Source: a bacterium
GTDB taxonomy: Bacteria > Myxococcota_A > Bradymonadia > UBA7976 > UBA1532
Reading direction: 5' to 3'
DNA: 64,000 bases
Assembly: GCA_030427205.1 (NCBI GenBank)
Contig: JAUHXC010000037.1
Location: forward strand, 1-64,000
A program made the position numbers and the translations under genes. This document shows positions 43,778-53,382 of the stretch, one piece after another. Below the pieces are notes generated by a model that was given only the letters and a program-made list of their open reading frames with translations, was not told where the DNA came from and searched no databases. Numbering within the stretch: the first letter of the stretch is position 1; every line of letters starts with the position of its first letter.

Positions 43778-45303
43778 CGGGTCTCCTCGGGCACGGCCCG
43801 TCGGCGAGCGCTGCGGGCCGCCTGACGGTCGAGGGTGAAGTACACCGCTACGGTGCACGAGAGCGGTATGGCCACGGTGTACGCGGCGACGGTGGTCGCC
43901 GGCCAGACGGTGGCCGCCACCGCCGCGAGGCCCATCGGCAGGGCCATCCAGGCGAACCAGCGGGCCGTCGTCGCCGCGGCGAAGAGCGTCAGGGCGCTCA
44001 GCGCGGCCAGCTCGATGCCCAGCGGGGTCTCCGGGCTGCCGGCGGTCCAGTTGATCAGCCGCGCGCCGAGCACGGTGCCGATGGCGGCGAAGAAGTAGGC
44101 GGTGACCCGGCGGTTGAACGCGTTGGACAAGACCGCCCGCCGCCCGAAGAGCAGCCCGACGAGCGCGGCGGCCTGGACCATCAGCGCGAACAGCAGTCCC
44201 TGCTCGATGCCCGGCGGATCCCAGCCGTTGGCCAGACGCCCCATCACGGTGCTGATGACGACCATCAGGCCGACGCCGCCGACGAAGAGCAGCCGTTGGT
44301 TGCGCCCCGTCGCCGGATCGAGCTCCCGGTCGCGGCCCAGCTCGTCGAGCAGCGCGGCCAGCGATGGCCAGCGGGCGTCGGGATCGGGGTGCATGCCGCG
44401 GCGCAGCACCTCGAACAGCCACGGCGGCGCGCCGACATCGGGCGGCGGGGCGACGCTGTGGGCGTCGAGCGCGGCGAGCAGCGCGCCGAGCTGGCTGCGC
44501 GGAAAGGGCGGCTGCCCGTAGATCGCCTCGTACAGCGCGACGCAGAAGGCGAACTGGTCGGCGCGGGCGTCGAGCCGCTTGCCTTGGAACTGCTCGAGCG
44601 CCATGTAGGCCGGGGTGCCGACCACCGTGCCGACCCGGGTCAGCGGCTCGTCGAGGCGCACGTCTTCGTCGCGGCTCACCGGCGGGCGCTCGCCGGCGCC
44701 CGGCGCCCGGGCGAGGCCGAAGTCGATGACCTTGGGCGCGCCGTCGGCGTCGATGAGCACGTTGTGCGGCTTGAAGTCCCGGTGCAGGATGCCCGCCGCG
44801 TGGGCCGCCGCCAGCCCCCGGCCCACCTGGATGTACATCTCGAGCACGTCGCGCCAGGGCCGCCGCTCGGCCTGCCAGGCGTGCAGGTCGTCGCCGGGCA
44901 CGAACTCCATGGCCATGTAGAGCCGCGGCCCGACCTCGCCCGCCTCGTAGATCTGGGCCACGTTGGGGTGCGAGAGCCGGGCCATCGCCTGGGCCTCGCG
45001 GCGGATGCGCAGGCGATCTTCATCGCTGCCGGTGTCGCGGATGAGCTTGATGGCCACGCGGCGGTCGAGCAGCTCGTCGTAGGCCGAGTAGACGATGCCC
45101 ATCGCCCCTTCGCCCACCTGGGCCAGCAGCACGAAGCGCCCCATACGCGCGCCGTCGCCGGGCAGAGCCACCTGCAGGCTGCCGGTGTCGCGGCGGCGCT
45201 CGACGACGGCGAGCGGCGTCGGGCGATCGCGAATGGCGGCGGGCGGGTGGGAGTGGGTCACGGCCTCGAGCTGCGCGGTCGACTGCGGCGCAGCCCCGTC
45301 CAA
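43774..45303 (-). CDS. Transmembrane Ser/Thr protein kinase
   Basis: 509 aa. The cytoplasmic N-terminal kinase domain (about 55-320) is complete: GEGAMGIVY, VAIKLI, HPNVAQIYEAG, LHRDFKPHNVLI, VIDFGLARA and TPAYMALEQF (APE replaced by ALE). The C-terminal third has about six hydrophobic segments (LLFVGGVGLMVVISTVMG, LFALMVQAAALVGLLFG, AYTVAIPLSCTVAVYF), so it is a multi-pass membrane protein with no extracellular sensor domain. Such kinases are abundant in Myxococcota. The coupled lipoprotein may be its periplasmic partner. Confidence 0.9.
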   Translation of the reverse strand: MDGAAPQSTAQLEAVTHSHPPAAIRDRPTPLAVVERRRDTGSLQVALPGDGARMGRFVLLAQVGEGAMGIVYSAYDELLDRRVAIKLIRDTGSDEDRLRIRREAQAMARLSHPNVAQIYEAGEVGPRLYMAMEFVPGDDLHAWQAERRPWRDVLEMYIQVGRGLAAAHAAGILHRDFKPHNVLIDADGAPKVIDFGLARAPGAGERPPVSRDEDVRLDEPLTRVGTVVGTPAYMALEQFQGKRLDARADQFAFCVALYEAIYGQPPFPRSQLGALLAALDAHSVAPPPDVGAPPWLFEVLRRGMHPDPDARWPSLAALLDELGRDRELDPATGRNQRLLFVGGVGLMVVISTVMGRLANGWDPPGIEQGLLFALMVQAAALVGLLFGRRAVLSNAFNRRVTAYFFAAIGTVLGARLINWTAGSPETPLGIELAALSALTLFAAATTARWFAWMALPMGLAAVAATVWPATTVAAYTVAIPLSCTVAVYFTLDRQAARSARRRAVPEETR

Positions 45304-45420
45304 GCGGCGATGGGTGCGGGCGAGCGGGGATTACGCGCGGACATCGACCGATGGTCCCATACAACCGCGGCGGGATCGACATCCGGGTTCGGGTGGGGTG
45401 CCCCGCGCGGGGGCGGCGCC

Positions 45421-46590
45421 TCAGCCCTTGCGGTTGCCGTACGCCCGCCGCAGCAGCTTGGCGATCGTCGCCAGCTGCATGTTGCTGGTGCCCTCGTAGA
45501 TCTTGCCGATCTTGGCGTCGCGGTAGAACTTCTCGACCGGGTACTCCTTGGTGAACCCGACCCCGCCGAGGAACTCGACGCACATCGACGCGGCCCGCTC
45601 GGCGACCTGGCTCGAGAAGAGCTTGGCCATCGCGGCCTCCTTGACGAAGGGCTGGCCGGCGTCCTTGAGGCGGGCGGCGTTGTAGACCATCAGCCGCGCG
45701 GCCTCGATCTCGGTGGCCACCTGGGCGTACTGGAACTCCATGCCCTGGAACTCGGCGATGGCGTGGCCGAACTGCTTGCGCTCGAGCATGTAGCCCATCG
45801 CGTAGTCGAAGGCGCCCTGCGCGAGCCCGATCATCTGCGCCCCGATGCCGATGCGGCCCTCGTTGAGGGTCTCGATGGCGATCTTGTAGCCCTTGCCGAC
45901 CTCGCCGAGCACGTTGGCCGCGGGCACGACGCAGTCTTCGAGCAACAGCTCGGTGGTGCTCGACGCCCGGATGCCGAGCTTGTCTTCCTTCTTGCCGACG
46001 CTGAAGCCGGGGAAGTCGCGCTCGACGAGAAACGCGGTGATGCCGCGATAGCCCTGGGACGGGTCGACGTTGGCCATCAAGACGTAGACCGAGGCCTCGG
46101 CGCCGTTGGTGATCCACAGCTTGGTGCCGTTGAGCACGTACTCGTCGCCGCGCTTCTCGGCGCGGGTCTTGAGCGCGAACGCGTCGCTGCCCGAGCCCGG
46201 CTCGCTGAGCGCGTAGGCGCCGACCCACTCGCTGGAGAGCCGGGAGAGGTACTGCTCTTTCTGCGCCTCGGTGCCCCAGCCGAGGATGGCGTTGTTGACC
46301 AGCGTATTCTGCACGTCGACGAAGACCGATACGCTCGGATCGACCGTGGCCAGCGCCTCGACGGCGAGGATGGCGGTGAAGAAGCTCGACTCGGCGCCGC
46401 CGAACTTCTCGGGCACCTCGACCCCCATCAGGCCCATCTCGAAGAGCGGCTTGATCAGATCGAGGTCGATCTGGCCCGCGGCGTCCATGGCGTGCACGTG
46501 CGGCGCGACCCGATCGCGAGCGAAGGCGAGCACGGCGTCGCGGAAGATGGTCTCGTCATCGGTGAGGCGGGTCAGCGGGGCGTTGCTCAT
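45421..46590 (-). CDS. Acyl-CoA dehydrogenase (short/branched-chain type)
   Basis: 389 aa from ATG at 46590. FAD enzyme removing two hydrogens from acyl-CoA, feeding electrons to ETF. Motifs: YALSEPGSGSDAF and WITNGAEASVYVLMANVDP (FAD/substrate), and the catalytic Glu in KIYEGTSNMQLATIAK. Length and motifs fit the short/branched-chain group. It is divergent from the MopE-like gene at 46,814; the 223 bp between should hold both promoters. Confidence 0.9.
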   Translation of the reverse strand: MSNAPLTRLTDDETIFRDAVLAFARDRVAPHVHAMDAAGQIDLDLIKPLFEMGLMGVEVPEKFGGAESSFFTAILAVEALATVDPSVSVFVDVQNTLVNNAILGWGTEAQKEQYLSRLSSEWVGAYALSEPGSGSDAFALKTRAEKRGDEYVLNGTKLWITNGAEASVYVLMANVDPSQGYRGITAFLVERDFPGFSVGKKEDKLGIRASSTTELLLEDCVVPAANVLGEVGKGYKIAIETLNEGRIGIGAQMIGLAQGAFDYAMGYMLERKQFGHAIAEFQGMEFQYAQVATEIEAARLMVYNAARLKDAGQPFVKEAAMAKLFSSQVAERAASMCVEFLGGVGFTKEYPVEKFYRDAKIGKIYEGTSNMQLATIAKLLRRAYGNRKG

Positions 46591-46813
46591 CGGACTCTCG
46601 GCGAGGCTCGGGCGGGCAGGGCCCGCGGGGTTCTGCAGGTTGGCCGACGCGGGACCCGCGGCCCCGCTCGACGACGGCACACCGTCGCCGAAACGGTGCG
46701 GCGGCGCAAGCGGATGTCGGCGCGGCGCCGGTCGTTACGTGACTCGTGTTCTGGATTCGGTAAAGCACCCCACCGGATAATGAGCCCGTGTCACCGACGG
46801 TGGAGGCCACGAC

Positions 46814-49800
46814 ATGGGTCAGGGGAGCGGGTCGCCGCGAGGCGTATGGGTCGAGCCCGGTGCGGGGCGCGCGCTGGGCCTGGCGGTGATGCTGTGCGCG
46901 CTGGCGACGTTCGGCTGCACCCGGGACAACCCCGACTTCGTCGACGAGGGCGACGCCGAGACCCGGGTCGATCTGGCGGTGCCCGACGAGGGCCCGCGGG
47001 ATGGCCGGGAGCCGATCGACCCGGTCGACATGGGCGCCGACGGCGCCGTCGACGGGGCCCTCGCGGACGGGGCGGCCGACATGGCCGGTATGAGCGATAT
47101 GGGCGATATGGGCGACATGGCCGAGCTGGGCGATATGGCCGAGCTCGCCGACGTGCCCGTCGACGCCATGTCGCCGATCGACGATGACGAAGACGGCGTG
47201 CCGCTGCCCGACGACTGCGACGACGGTGATCCCGATGTGCGGCCCGGCGCCGCCGAGCGCTGTGACGGCCGGGACGACGACTGCGACGACGCCGTCGACG
47301 AAGGCATCGTCGGCCTCGGCGCGCCCTGCGTCGCTGGGCTGGGGGCGTGCCGGGTGGAAGGCCGCCAGCGCTGCGCGGAGGACGGCCTGCTCGTCTGTGA
47401 CGCGGTGCCCGGCGAGCCGGCCGACGAGCTGTGCAACGAGATCGACGACGACTGCGACGGCGGCGTCGACGAGCAGGTCGCCGGGTGCTGCGCGCCGGGT
47501 GACCAGCGGATGTGCGGGTCGGGGGAGGGGGCCTGCTCGCCCGGGCGTCAGGTCTGCGGCGACGACGGGGTCTTCGGCCCCTGCGAGGGCGGCGTCGGGC
47601 CCGTGCCCGAGGCGTGCGACGGCGCCGATCGGGACTGCGACGGCATGATCGACGAGGGCTACGCGCTCGACGAGCCGTGCGCGGTGGGCGTCGGCGGCTG
47701 CGCGGTCGACGGCGAGACCATCTGCGACGGCGGCGACGTGGTCTGCGATGCCATGCCGCTCGCGCCGCTCGCCGAGCGCTGCAATGACATCGACGATGAC
47801 TGCGATGGCGTGGTGGACGAGCTGTTCCCGCAGCTGGGCCGGCCCTGCGCGGTGGGGCAGGGCGGCTGCGCGCGCCAGGGCACGCTGGTCTGCGGCGCCG
47901 ATGGCCTGGCGACGTGTGATGTCGAGCCCGGCATGCCAGCGGACGAACTCTGCAATGGCATCGACGATGACTGCGACGGCGCCTCCGACGAGCAGGTCGG
48001 CGGCGGCATGCCGTGCGAGGTCGGGATCGGCGCCTGCAGCCGGCAGGGACGCACCGTCTGCGACGGCGCCGGCGAGATCGACTGCGACGCCATGCCCGGC
48101 GCGCCGGCCGCCGAGCGGTGCAACGGGATCGACGACGACTGCGATGGCATGCCGGACGAAGACCACCCCACGCTGGGCGACGACTGCGTGGTGCGGGCCG
48201 GGGGCTGCATGGCCGAAGGCATGCTCGTCTGCGCCGACGACGGGGTCGACGTGGCCTGCGCCGCGCCGCCGATCGAGGGCGCCGTCGAGGTCTGCAACGG
48301 GGTCGACGACGACTGCGACGGCCCGATCGACGAGGACTTCGGCGTGGGCGATGCGTGCGTCGCCGGCCTCGGCGCCTGCGCGGTCGATGGGATCCGCGTC
48401 TGCCGGGACGAGGCCGGGTCGGTCTGTGATGCCATGCCCGGCATGCCATCCGACGAGGCATGCAATGGCATCGACGATGACTGCGATGGCTCGACGGACG
48501 AAGACTTCGGCGTGGGCGACGGCTGCCCGGTGGGCATCGGCGGCTGCGTCGCCGTCGGCCGGATCGCGTGCGGCGCGGACGGCCCCGAGTGCATCGGCGA
48601 GGCGCTGCCGCCGGGGGTCGAGGCCTGCAACGGCGTAGACGACGACTGTGATGGCACGACCGACGAAGGGGTGGCCAACGCATGCGGCGCGTGCGGGGCG
48701 GTGCCGTTCGAGGTCTGCGATGGCATCGACGATGACTGCGATGGACAGGTCGACGAGGGCACCGGCGTCTGCGTGGTGCACATCGGCGCGGTCGCGGCGC
48801 CGATGGGCGCGGTGGCTTTCGGCGCGAGCCTGGCCGCCGCCGGTGACATCGACGGGGACGGCGTCGCCGACGCCCTCGTCGGCGCGCCCGATGGTGAAGC
48901 GGGTCTCGCGGTGACTGTCGCTGGGGCCGGGCTGGATGTCATCTGGTCGGTGGCCGACGTGCCGCGATTCGGCACCGACGTGGCCGCCGGCGACCTCGAC
49001 GGGGACGGCGCCCGTGAGCTCTTCGTCGGTTCGCCCGGGGTGCAGAACGGCGCATTGGTTCAGCTCGATCGGGCCGGCGTGGAGGTGGTGCGCATCCCCG
49101 GCATCGAAGACTTCCGCGCCGGACGACAGATCGTGGCCGCCGACGGGGTGCCATGGGTCGTGATGGGCGATCGCGACGCCCGGCCGACGTTCTTCGGGCC
49201 GGCCGGCGCGCTGCAGGTCGTCGTCTTCGGCGACGCGGTCGAGTCGCTGCTGCTCGAGGGCGAGGCCGGCGGCGCCATGGGCGCCCGGGTGCACCTCGCG
49301 CCCGATCTGGGCGGCGACGGCCTGCCCGACATCGTGGCCACCACCGAAGACTTCATCGATCGCGGGGTCGTCGCCTTCATCGACCTGCCGGCCGACCAGC
49401 GCAGCGACCCGATCAACCCCGGCTTCACCAACGGCAGCTTCGGCGAGAGCGCGGCCTTCGGGCGTCTGCTGGCCGACGAGGCGCCGATCGCGGCGTTCGG
49501 CGCGCCGCTCGTCGGCGCCCGGCAGACCGGCGGCATCTATCTCTACGATCTGGCCGGCGCGCCGGTCGGCGGGCCGTTCAGCAACGGCGGCGCGCGGGCC
49601 CGTCAGGGGCATCGCCTCGCCGTGCTGCCGCGCCCCGGCGATCGGCAGGATGCGCTCATCGTCAGCGGCGAGACGAGCGCCGAGCTGCGGGTATGGACGC
49701 TGTCCCGCGGCGCCGACGGCAGCCCGTCGGTCAGCGCGTCGGTCGCGGTGCAGGCCGAGGGCGCGGGGGACAGCCTCGGTCGCGCGATGGTGCTCGGCGG

Positions 49801-49888
49801 TGTGGGCCCCGATGGGACCCGTCGCCTCTTCGTCGGCGAGCCCGACGCGCTCGGCGGCGGTCGGGTGCACGTCTTCTCGGCGCGCTGA
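46814..49888 (+). CDS. MopE-like repeat lipoprotein with FG-GAP domain
   Basis: 1,024 aa. A lipoprotein-like signal ends LATFGC. An acidic linker has MGDMAELGDMAEL repeats. From residue about 130 to 655 there are ten Cys modules built around C(N/D)G(I/V)DDDCDGxxDE, each followed by a CxxG..C hairpin; this is the putative metal-binding motif of MopE-type proteins. The C-terminal 350 residues are an FG-GAP/integrin-like propeller (GDIDGDGVADALVGAPDGEA, DLDGDGARELFVGSP). It is predicted to be surface-held, binding calcium or copper and disulfide-rich. Typical of Myxococcota; ligand unknown. Confidence 0.85.
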   Translation: MGQGSGSPRGVWVEPGAGRALGLAVMLCALATFGCTRDNPDFVDEGDAETRVDLAVPDEGPRDGREPIDPVDMGADGAVDGALADGAADMAGMSDMGDMGDMAELGDMAELADVPVDAMSPIDDDEDGVPLPDDCDDGDPDVRPGAAERCDGRDDDCDDAVDEGIVGLGAPCVAGLGACRVEGRQRCAEDGLLVCDAVPGEPADELCNEIDDDCDGGVDEQVAGCCAPGDQRMCGSGEGACSPGRQVCGDDGVFGPCEGGVGPVPEACDGADRDCDGMIDEGYALDEPCAVGVGGCAVDGETICDGGDVVCDAMPLAPLAERCNDIDDDCDGVVDELFPQLGRPCAVGQGGCARQGTLVCGADGLATCDVEPGMPADELCNGIDDDCDGASDEQVGGGMPCEVGIGACSRQGRTVCDGAGEIDCDAMPGAPAAERCNGIDDDCDGMPDEDHPTLGDDCVVRAGGCMAEGMLVCADDGVDVACAAPPIEGAVEVCNGVDDDCDGPIDEDFGVGDACVAGLGACAVDGIRVCRDEAGSVCDAMPGMPSDEACNGIDDDCDGSTDEDFGVGDGCPVGIGGCVAVGRIACGADGPECIGEALPPGVEACNGVDDDCDGTTDEGVANACGACGAVPFEVCDGIDDDCDGQVDEGTGVCVVHIGAVAAPMGAVAFGASLAAAGDIDGDGVADALVGAPDGEAGLAVTVAGAGLDVIWSVADVPRFGTDVAAGDLDGDGARELFVGSPGVQNGALVQLDRAGVEVVRIPGIEDFRAGRQIVAADGVPWVVMGDRDARPTFFGPAGALQVVVFGDAVESLLLEGEAGGAMGARVHLAPDLGGDGLPDIVATTEDFIDRGVVAFIDLPADQRSDPINPGFTNGSFGESAAFGRLLADEAPIAAFGAPLVGARQTGGIYLYDLAGAPVGGPFSNGGARARQGHRLAVLPRPGDRQDALIVSGETSAELRVWTLSRGADGSPSVSASVAVQAEGAGDSLGRAMVLGGVGPDGTRRLFVGEPDALGGGRVHVFSAR

Positions 49889-49893
49889 CGGGC

Positions 49894-50307
49894 TCAGCCC
49901 AGCGCGCGCATGCGGTTGCCGCGGGCCTTGTGCTCGACCTCGGCGAGCCCGAGCAGCTCGAGCACCGGCGGCACGTAGTTCGCGAAGCGGCCGCGCAGCC
50001 CCTTCTTCAGCCCGTACCAGCCGCCCAGCGGGTTGTCCGCCGAGCGGCCCCAGGCTTCGACCGTGCCGGCGCTCGTGGCGGCCTTCTCGTCTTTCGAGCC
50101 GAGCGGCATCCAGTCGCCGTGGGCCTGCAGCATGGCGTGCAGGTCGTCGATGCAGCGCAGATCGTAGGCCAGCCGGGTCTTGCCGACCTGCACCACCAGC
50201 GCCGGCGGGTTGGTGGTCTCGTCGCGCCACGCGCGGTAGGTCGAGCGGCCGGACGGGGTCGACAGGGTCCAGGGGTGCTCGGGGGTGCCATGGATGATCG
50301 CAGTCAT
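49894..50307 (-). CDS. Small conserved protein (DUF6855-like)
   Basis: 137 aa, no signal. Strong pattern PWTLSTPSGRSTYRAWRDE, PALVVQVGKTRLAYDLRCIDDLH, GDWMPLGSKDEK and GTVEAWGRSADNPLGGWYG. I recall this as the DUF6855 family; the number is from memory. No function is known to me. It is convergent with the MopE-like gene, 5 bp apart. Confidence 0.6.
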   Translation of the reverse strand: MTAIIHGTPEHPWTLSTPSGRSTYRAWRDETTNPPALVVQVGKTRLAYDLRCIDDLHAMLQAHGDWMPLGSKDEKAATSAGTVEAWGRSADNPLGGWYGLKKGLRGRFANYVPPVLELLGLAEVEHKARGNRMRALG

Positions 50308-50422
50308 CGGATGCTCCAGGGGTATCGCGCGGCGGGCCGCGCAGGGGTGGATGTCGTATCTTCGGGGGCGCTCGGACAGTGGGCGCTCGGGCGGTGGGCG
50401 CTCGGACAGTCGGCGGGCGCGG

Positions 50423-50881
50423 TCAGCCCCGCGCGACCTCGGCCTTCAAGTCGGCGACCCAGGCTTCGAAGGCGGTGGCGAAGTCGGGCAGGCTGCCGGC
50501 GATGAGCGGCAGCATCAGCCCGCTGAGCACCTCGCGCATCTCGAAGCGGGTCCGCCCGTCGCCGAGGTCGGTGAGTGCGTAGGTGCGCACCCCGCGGAAC
50601 ATCGGCGCGAAGCCGTCGGACCACACCATGCCCCGGGCCGGCTTCATGTCGCTGACCTTCAGCTTGAAGGTGCGCTCGGGCGCGGCGGTGACCTTCAGCG
50701 CGATGCGCTCGCCCTCGGCGATGCGGCCGTCGAGCGCCGTGATGGTCGAGTTCCAGCGCACCAGCGCCGCGGCGTCGGTGACGAGCGCCCAGATCCGTTC
50801 GGGCGGGGCGTCGATCTCCGCGCTGATCGCGTACTCGAGGCGGAAGAGGGTGCGGGTCTTGCTGGCCTTGGCGTCGCTCAT
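50423..50881 (-). CDS. SRPBCC (START-like) lipid-binding protein
   Basis: 152 aa from ATG at 50881. The fold is given by EYAISAEIDAPPERIWALVTD, WNSTITALDGRIAEGERIAL and a long C-terminal helix (LPDFATAFEAWVADLKAEV). Members bind hydrophobic ligands; no catalytic residue is evident. It is divergent from a LysR regulator, which probably controls it. Confidence 0.8.
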   Translation of the reverse strand: MSDAKASKTRTLFRLEYAISAEIDAPPERIWALVTDAAALVRWNSTITALDGRIAEGERIALKVTAAPERTFKLKVSDMKPARGMVWSDGFAPMFRGVRTYALTDLGDGRTRFEMREVLSGLMLPLIAGSLPDFATAFEAWVADLKAEVARG

Positions 50882-50979
50882 GGGTCGCTCCGATTCCGGT
50901 GGGGGCTGCGTGATTGGTCGGGACCGCAGCGCCGCGATGCATGAGCAGACTACGATTGATGTCGCAGGGGCGCTAGAGT

Positions 50980-51003
50980 GGCATCCGATAACACTCTGAT
51001 GCC
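50980..51003. promoter_or_regulatory. Inverted repeat GGCATC-N12-GATGCC, candidate LysR operator
   Basis: A perfect 6-bp inverted repeat separated by 12 bases lies between the divergent SRPBCC and LysR starts, 47 bp before the LysR ATG. LysR regulators often bind such interrupted palindromes in the shared promoter. A short palindrome TGATATCA follows at 51,008. Confidence 0.45.
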
Positions 51004-51049
51004 GATTTGATATCAACCGGGCGGCGTGGCCAGCCGCGAAGGGGGCTCG

Positions 51050-51943
51050 ATGACGCCCGATCTCAACGACGTCGTCGTCTTCAACGCGGTCGTGCGCGAG
51101 AGCGGCTTCGCCGCCGCCGGCCGCGTCTTGGGGCTGCCCGGCTCGGCGGTGAGCCGGCGCATCGCGCGCTTGGAAGACGACGTCGGCTTCAAGCTGCTCA
51201 ACCGCACCACCCGCCGGGTCGGCCTGACCGAGGCCGGGCGCCGCTTCTACGAGCATACCGCCCGGCTGTCCGACGCCGTCACCGAGGGCATGCGCGCGAT
51301 GAACGCCACCCGGGCGGTGCCTTCGGGCATCTTGCGGGTGACCGCGCCGCCCGACGACGGCGGCATCATCTGGGCTTTGCTGTCGGGCTTTCTCATCGAC
51401 CACCCCAACGTCGATCTGGTGCTGACCCATACCCTCGAGAAGGTCGATCTGGTCTCGCAGCAGATCGACGTGGCGCTGCGCGGCGGCCCGCCGCCCGACA
51501 GCGATCTGTATACCGCGCGACAGCTCTTCGACAGCCGGCTGCTGCTGGCGGCGAGCCCGAGCTATCTCGCGCTGCGCGGCACGCCGACCCGGGTCGAAGA
51601 GCTGGGCGATCACGACGGTATCTGTATGGATCCCTGGGCCCCCAACGCCATCCGCCGGGTGCGCGGCGACCGGTCGTACGTGCGGGTGCAGATGCGCAAT
51701 CGGGTGCGGGCCAACAGCCTCGCCACCGCGCAGCAGGCGGCGCTCGACGGGCTGGGCATCGCGCCGCTGCTGCACCTCACCTGCCGCACGGCGCTCGAGT
51801 CGGGGCGATTGGTCGAGGTCTTGCGCGGCGCGCTGCCCGATCAGGCGCCGATGTGGGCCCTGGCGCCGTTGGGGCGGCAGCGCTCGGCGGCGGCCAGCGC
51901 GCTGCTCGATCACCTCGTCGAGGCCGCCGCCCGGCTGGCCTGA
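51050..51943 (+). CDS. LysR-family transcriptional regulator
   Basis: 297 aa from ATG at 51050, with AAGGGGG upstream. N-terminal winged helix: VVFNAVVRESGFAAAGRVLG, SAVSRRIARLEDDVGFKLLN and RTTRRVGLTEAGRRFYEH. The effector-binding domain resembles the CrgA/DmlR group (ILRVTAPPDDGG, QQIDVALRGGPPPDSDL, LLLAASPSYLALRGTP). Effector unknown; the divergent SRPBCC gene is the likely target. Confidence 0.9.
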   Translation: MTPDLNDVVVFNAVVRESGFAAAGRVLGLPGSAVSRRIARLEDDVGFKLLNRTTRRVGLTEAGRRFYEHTARLSDAVTEGMRAMNATRAVPSGILRVTAPPDDGGIIWALLSGFLIDHPNVDLVLTHTLEKVDLVSQQIDVALRGGPPPDSDLYTARQLFDSRLLLAASPSYLALRGTPTRVEELGDHDGICMDPWAPNAIRRVRGDRSYVRVQMRNRVRANSLATAQQAALDGLGIAPLLHLTCRTALESGRLVEVLRGALPDQAPMWALAPLGRQRSAAASALLDHLVEAAARLA

Positions 51944-51956
51944 GCCGGGGGCGTCG

Positions 51957-53219
51957 TCAGGAGAACGCCTTCTTCTTGTCGCCCTTGCCGTGCTTCTTCT
52001 TGAAGTCGCCGTGGTCGAGGCCGGTCGCGACCTTGCTCGGCGTCTTGATGATCTTGCCGGCGCTGGCGTCGATGTTGGCCGCTCGCAGGACGTCCTCGAC
52101 GTACTTGGCGCAGTTGATCTTGTTCTTGCCGACCCCCGTCCGGGTGTAATAGAGCGCGTCCTTGCCGTGCTTGCGCGATGGCTTGGACTCGCCCCGATAG
52201 CGGGCGCCGATGCTCTTCGCCTGCTTGATGGCGTTCTCGATGCTGCGGGTCGACACCGGGTAGAAGGTCGTGCCGACGTACTTGTCATCGGCCATCATGT
52301 AGCGGATGTGACCCAGGGCCTCGTCGTCCTTCTCCATGCGCACGGTATCGGTGACGAGGTCGGTCCAGATGGTATTGGGATACATCCAGTCGCCATAGGT
52401 CGGGTCGGTGATCTGCTCGAAGTACTCGAAGGCGCACCACGCGTGCCCGCCGAACTCGGCCTCGGCGCTCGCGCCGGCGTAGGCCACCCCGAACTGCCGC
52501 GGATTCTTCAGCGGCTTGCCGTCGCCGAGGATGTCGCTGTAGCAGTCGTAGACGGTGTCCCAGCCGTCCTGGCGGCGCTTGGTATGGGCCCGCTGAATGG
52601 CTGCGCCCGCCTTGCCGGCCTTGGGGCTGCCTTTGTTCTGGCCGACGTGGGTCAGCTCGTGGCGCATGACTTGACGCCCGCCGGCGGTATCGGGGTCGAC
52701 CTGCCGCCGATCGACGTAGATGTGATGGCCCACCGTCGCCGCTCGAGCGCCGAGCGAGCGGGCGATGCGCCCCGCTTCGGGGCCGTCGTGCAGCCGGGCG
52801 TCGCCCAGGTCGGTCTCCAGCGAGCGCTCCATCGGGCGGCGGATATCGGCGCCGATCGTGCGGCCGCCGCTCAGGCCACGGCTCAACGTGCGGGCGAAGG
52901 CGGTGTCTTTGAGCACGCCGAAGTCGGGTCGTCGGGTGCTGCGGTGCTTGACGGCGCGCGTATCGCGCTCGCCGGCCTCTCTCTCGGGGCCGCCGCTGCG
53001 GGCCATGCCCTCCGCGCGGCGCTCGGCGTGGTCGCCCGGGCGATCCATCACGCCGCGCAGGCCGCCGAGCGCCGATGTCAGGTCGGGGGTGCGTCCGCCG
53101 GCCAGGACGCGGCCCAGCGTGCGGTTGCCGAACAGGCTGCGCACGAACTGTCGCGGAGAGCGGGGCGCTCGGCTGCCCTTGGCTGCGGTGCGGGCCGGCG
53201 CGCGGGACGTGCGGGGCAT
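51957..53219 (-). CDS. DUF4157-domain effector with C-terminal Cys-containing domain
   Basis: 420 aa from ATG at 53219. The N-terminal 110 residues are basic and disordered. DUF4157 spans about 140-215, with the metalloprotease-like RHELTHVGQ (HExxH-type: HELTH). The remaining 200 residues form a separate domain: DCYSDILGDGKP, FGGHAWCAFEYFEQI, GRYRGE-like stretches, KNKINCAKYVEDVLRAANI and a Lys-rich end. The NC..YV..VL pattern with upstream His is like Cys-His hydrolase effectors of the NlpC/DUF4105 style. DUF4157 marks cargo of extracellular contractile injection systems. No injection-system genes are in this window. Confidence 0.65.
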   Translation of the reverse strand: MPRTSRAPARTAAKGSRAPRSPRQFVRSLFGNRTLGRVLAGGRTPDLTSALGGLRGVMDRPGDHAERRAEGMARSGGPEREAGERDTRAVKHRSTRRPDFGVLKDTAFARTLSRGLSGGRTIGADIRRPMERSLETDLGDARLHDGPEAGRIARSLGARAATVGHHIYVDRRQVDPDTAGGRQVMRHELTHVGQNKGSPKAGKAGAAIQRAHTKRRQDGWDTVYDCYSDILGDGKPLKNPRQFGVAYAGASAEAEFGGHAWCAFEYFEQITDPTYGDWMYPNTIWTDLVTDTVRMEKDDEALGHIRYMMADDKYVGTTFYPVSTRSIENAIKQAKSIGARYRGESKPSRKHGKDALYYTRTGVGKNKINCAKYVEDVLRAANIDASAGKIIKTPSKVATGLDHGDFKKKHGKGDKKKAFS

Positions 53220-53382
53220 GGGCGACCTCCGTGCGGGGTGGAGGGCCTGCGCCGAGCCGGAGAGCCGGCGACGCGGAGGCCTCACCTCCCATCACCCGCA
53301 ATGCGGATGATCGGGCACCGGGCCGCAGAAAAAAGGGAAATGGGGCCGAGTCGGCGAGCGCCGGATCGGGCGTTTGCCGGGG

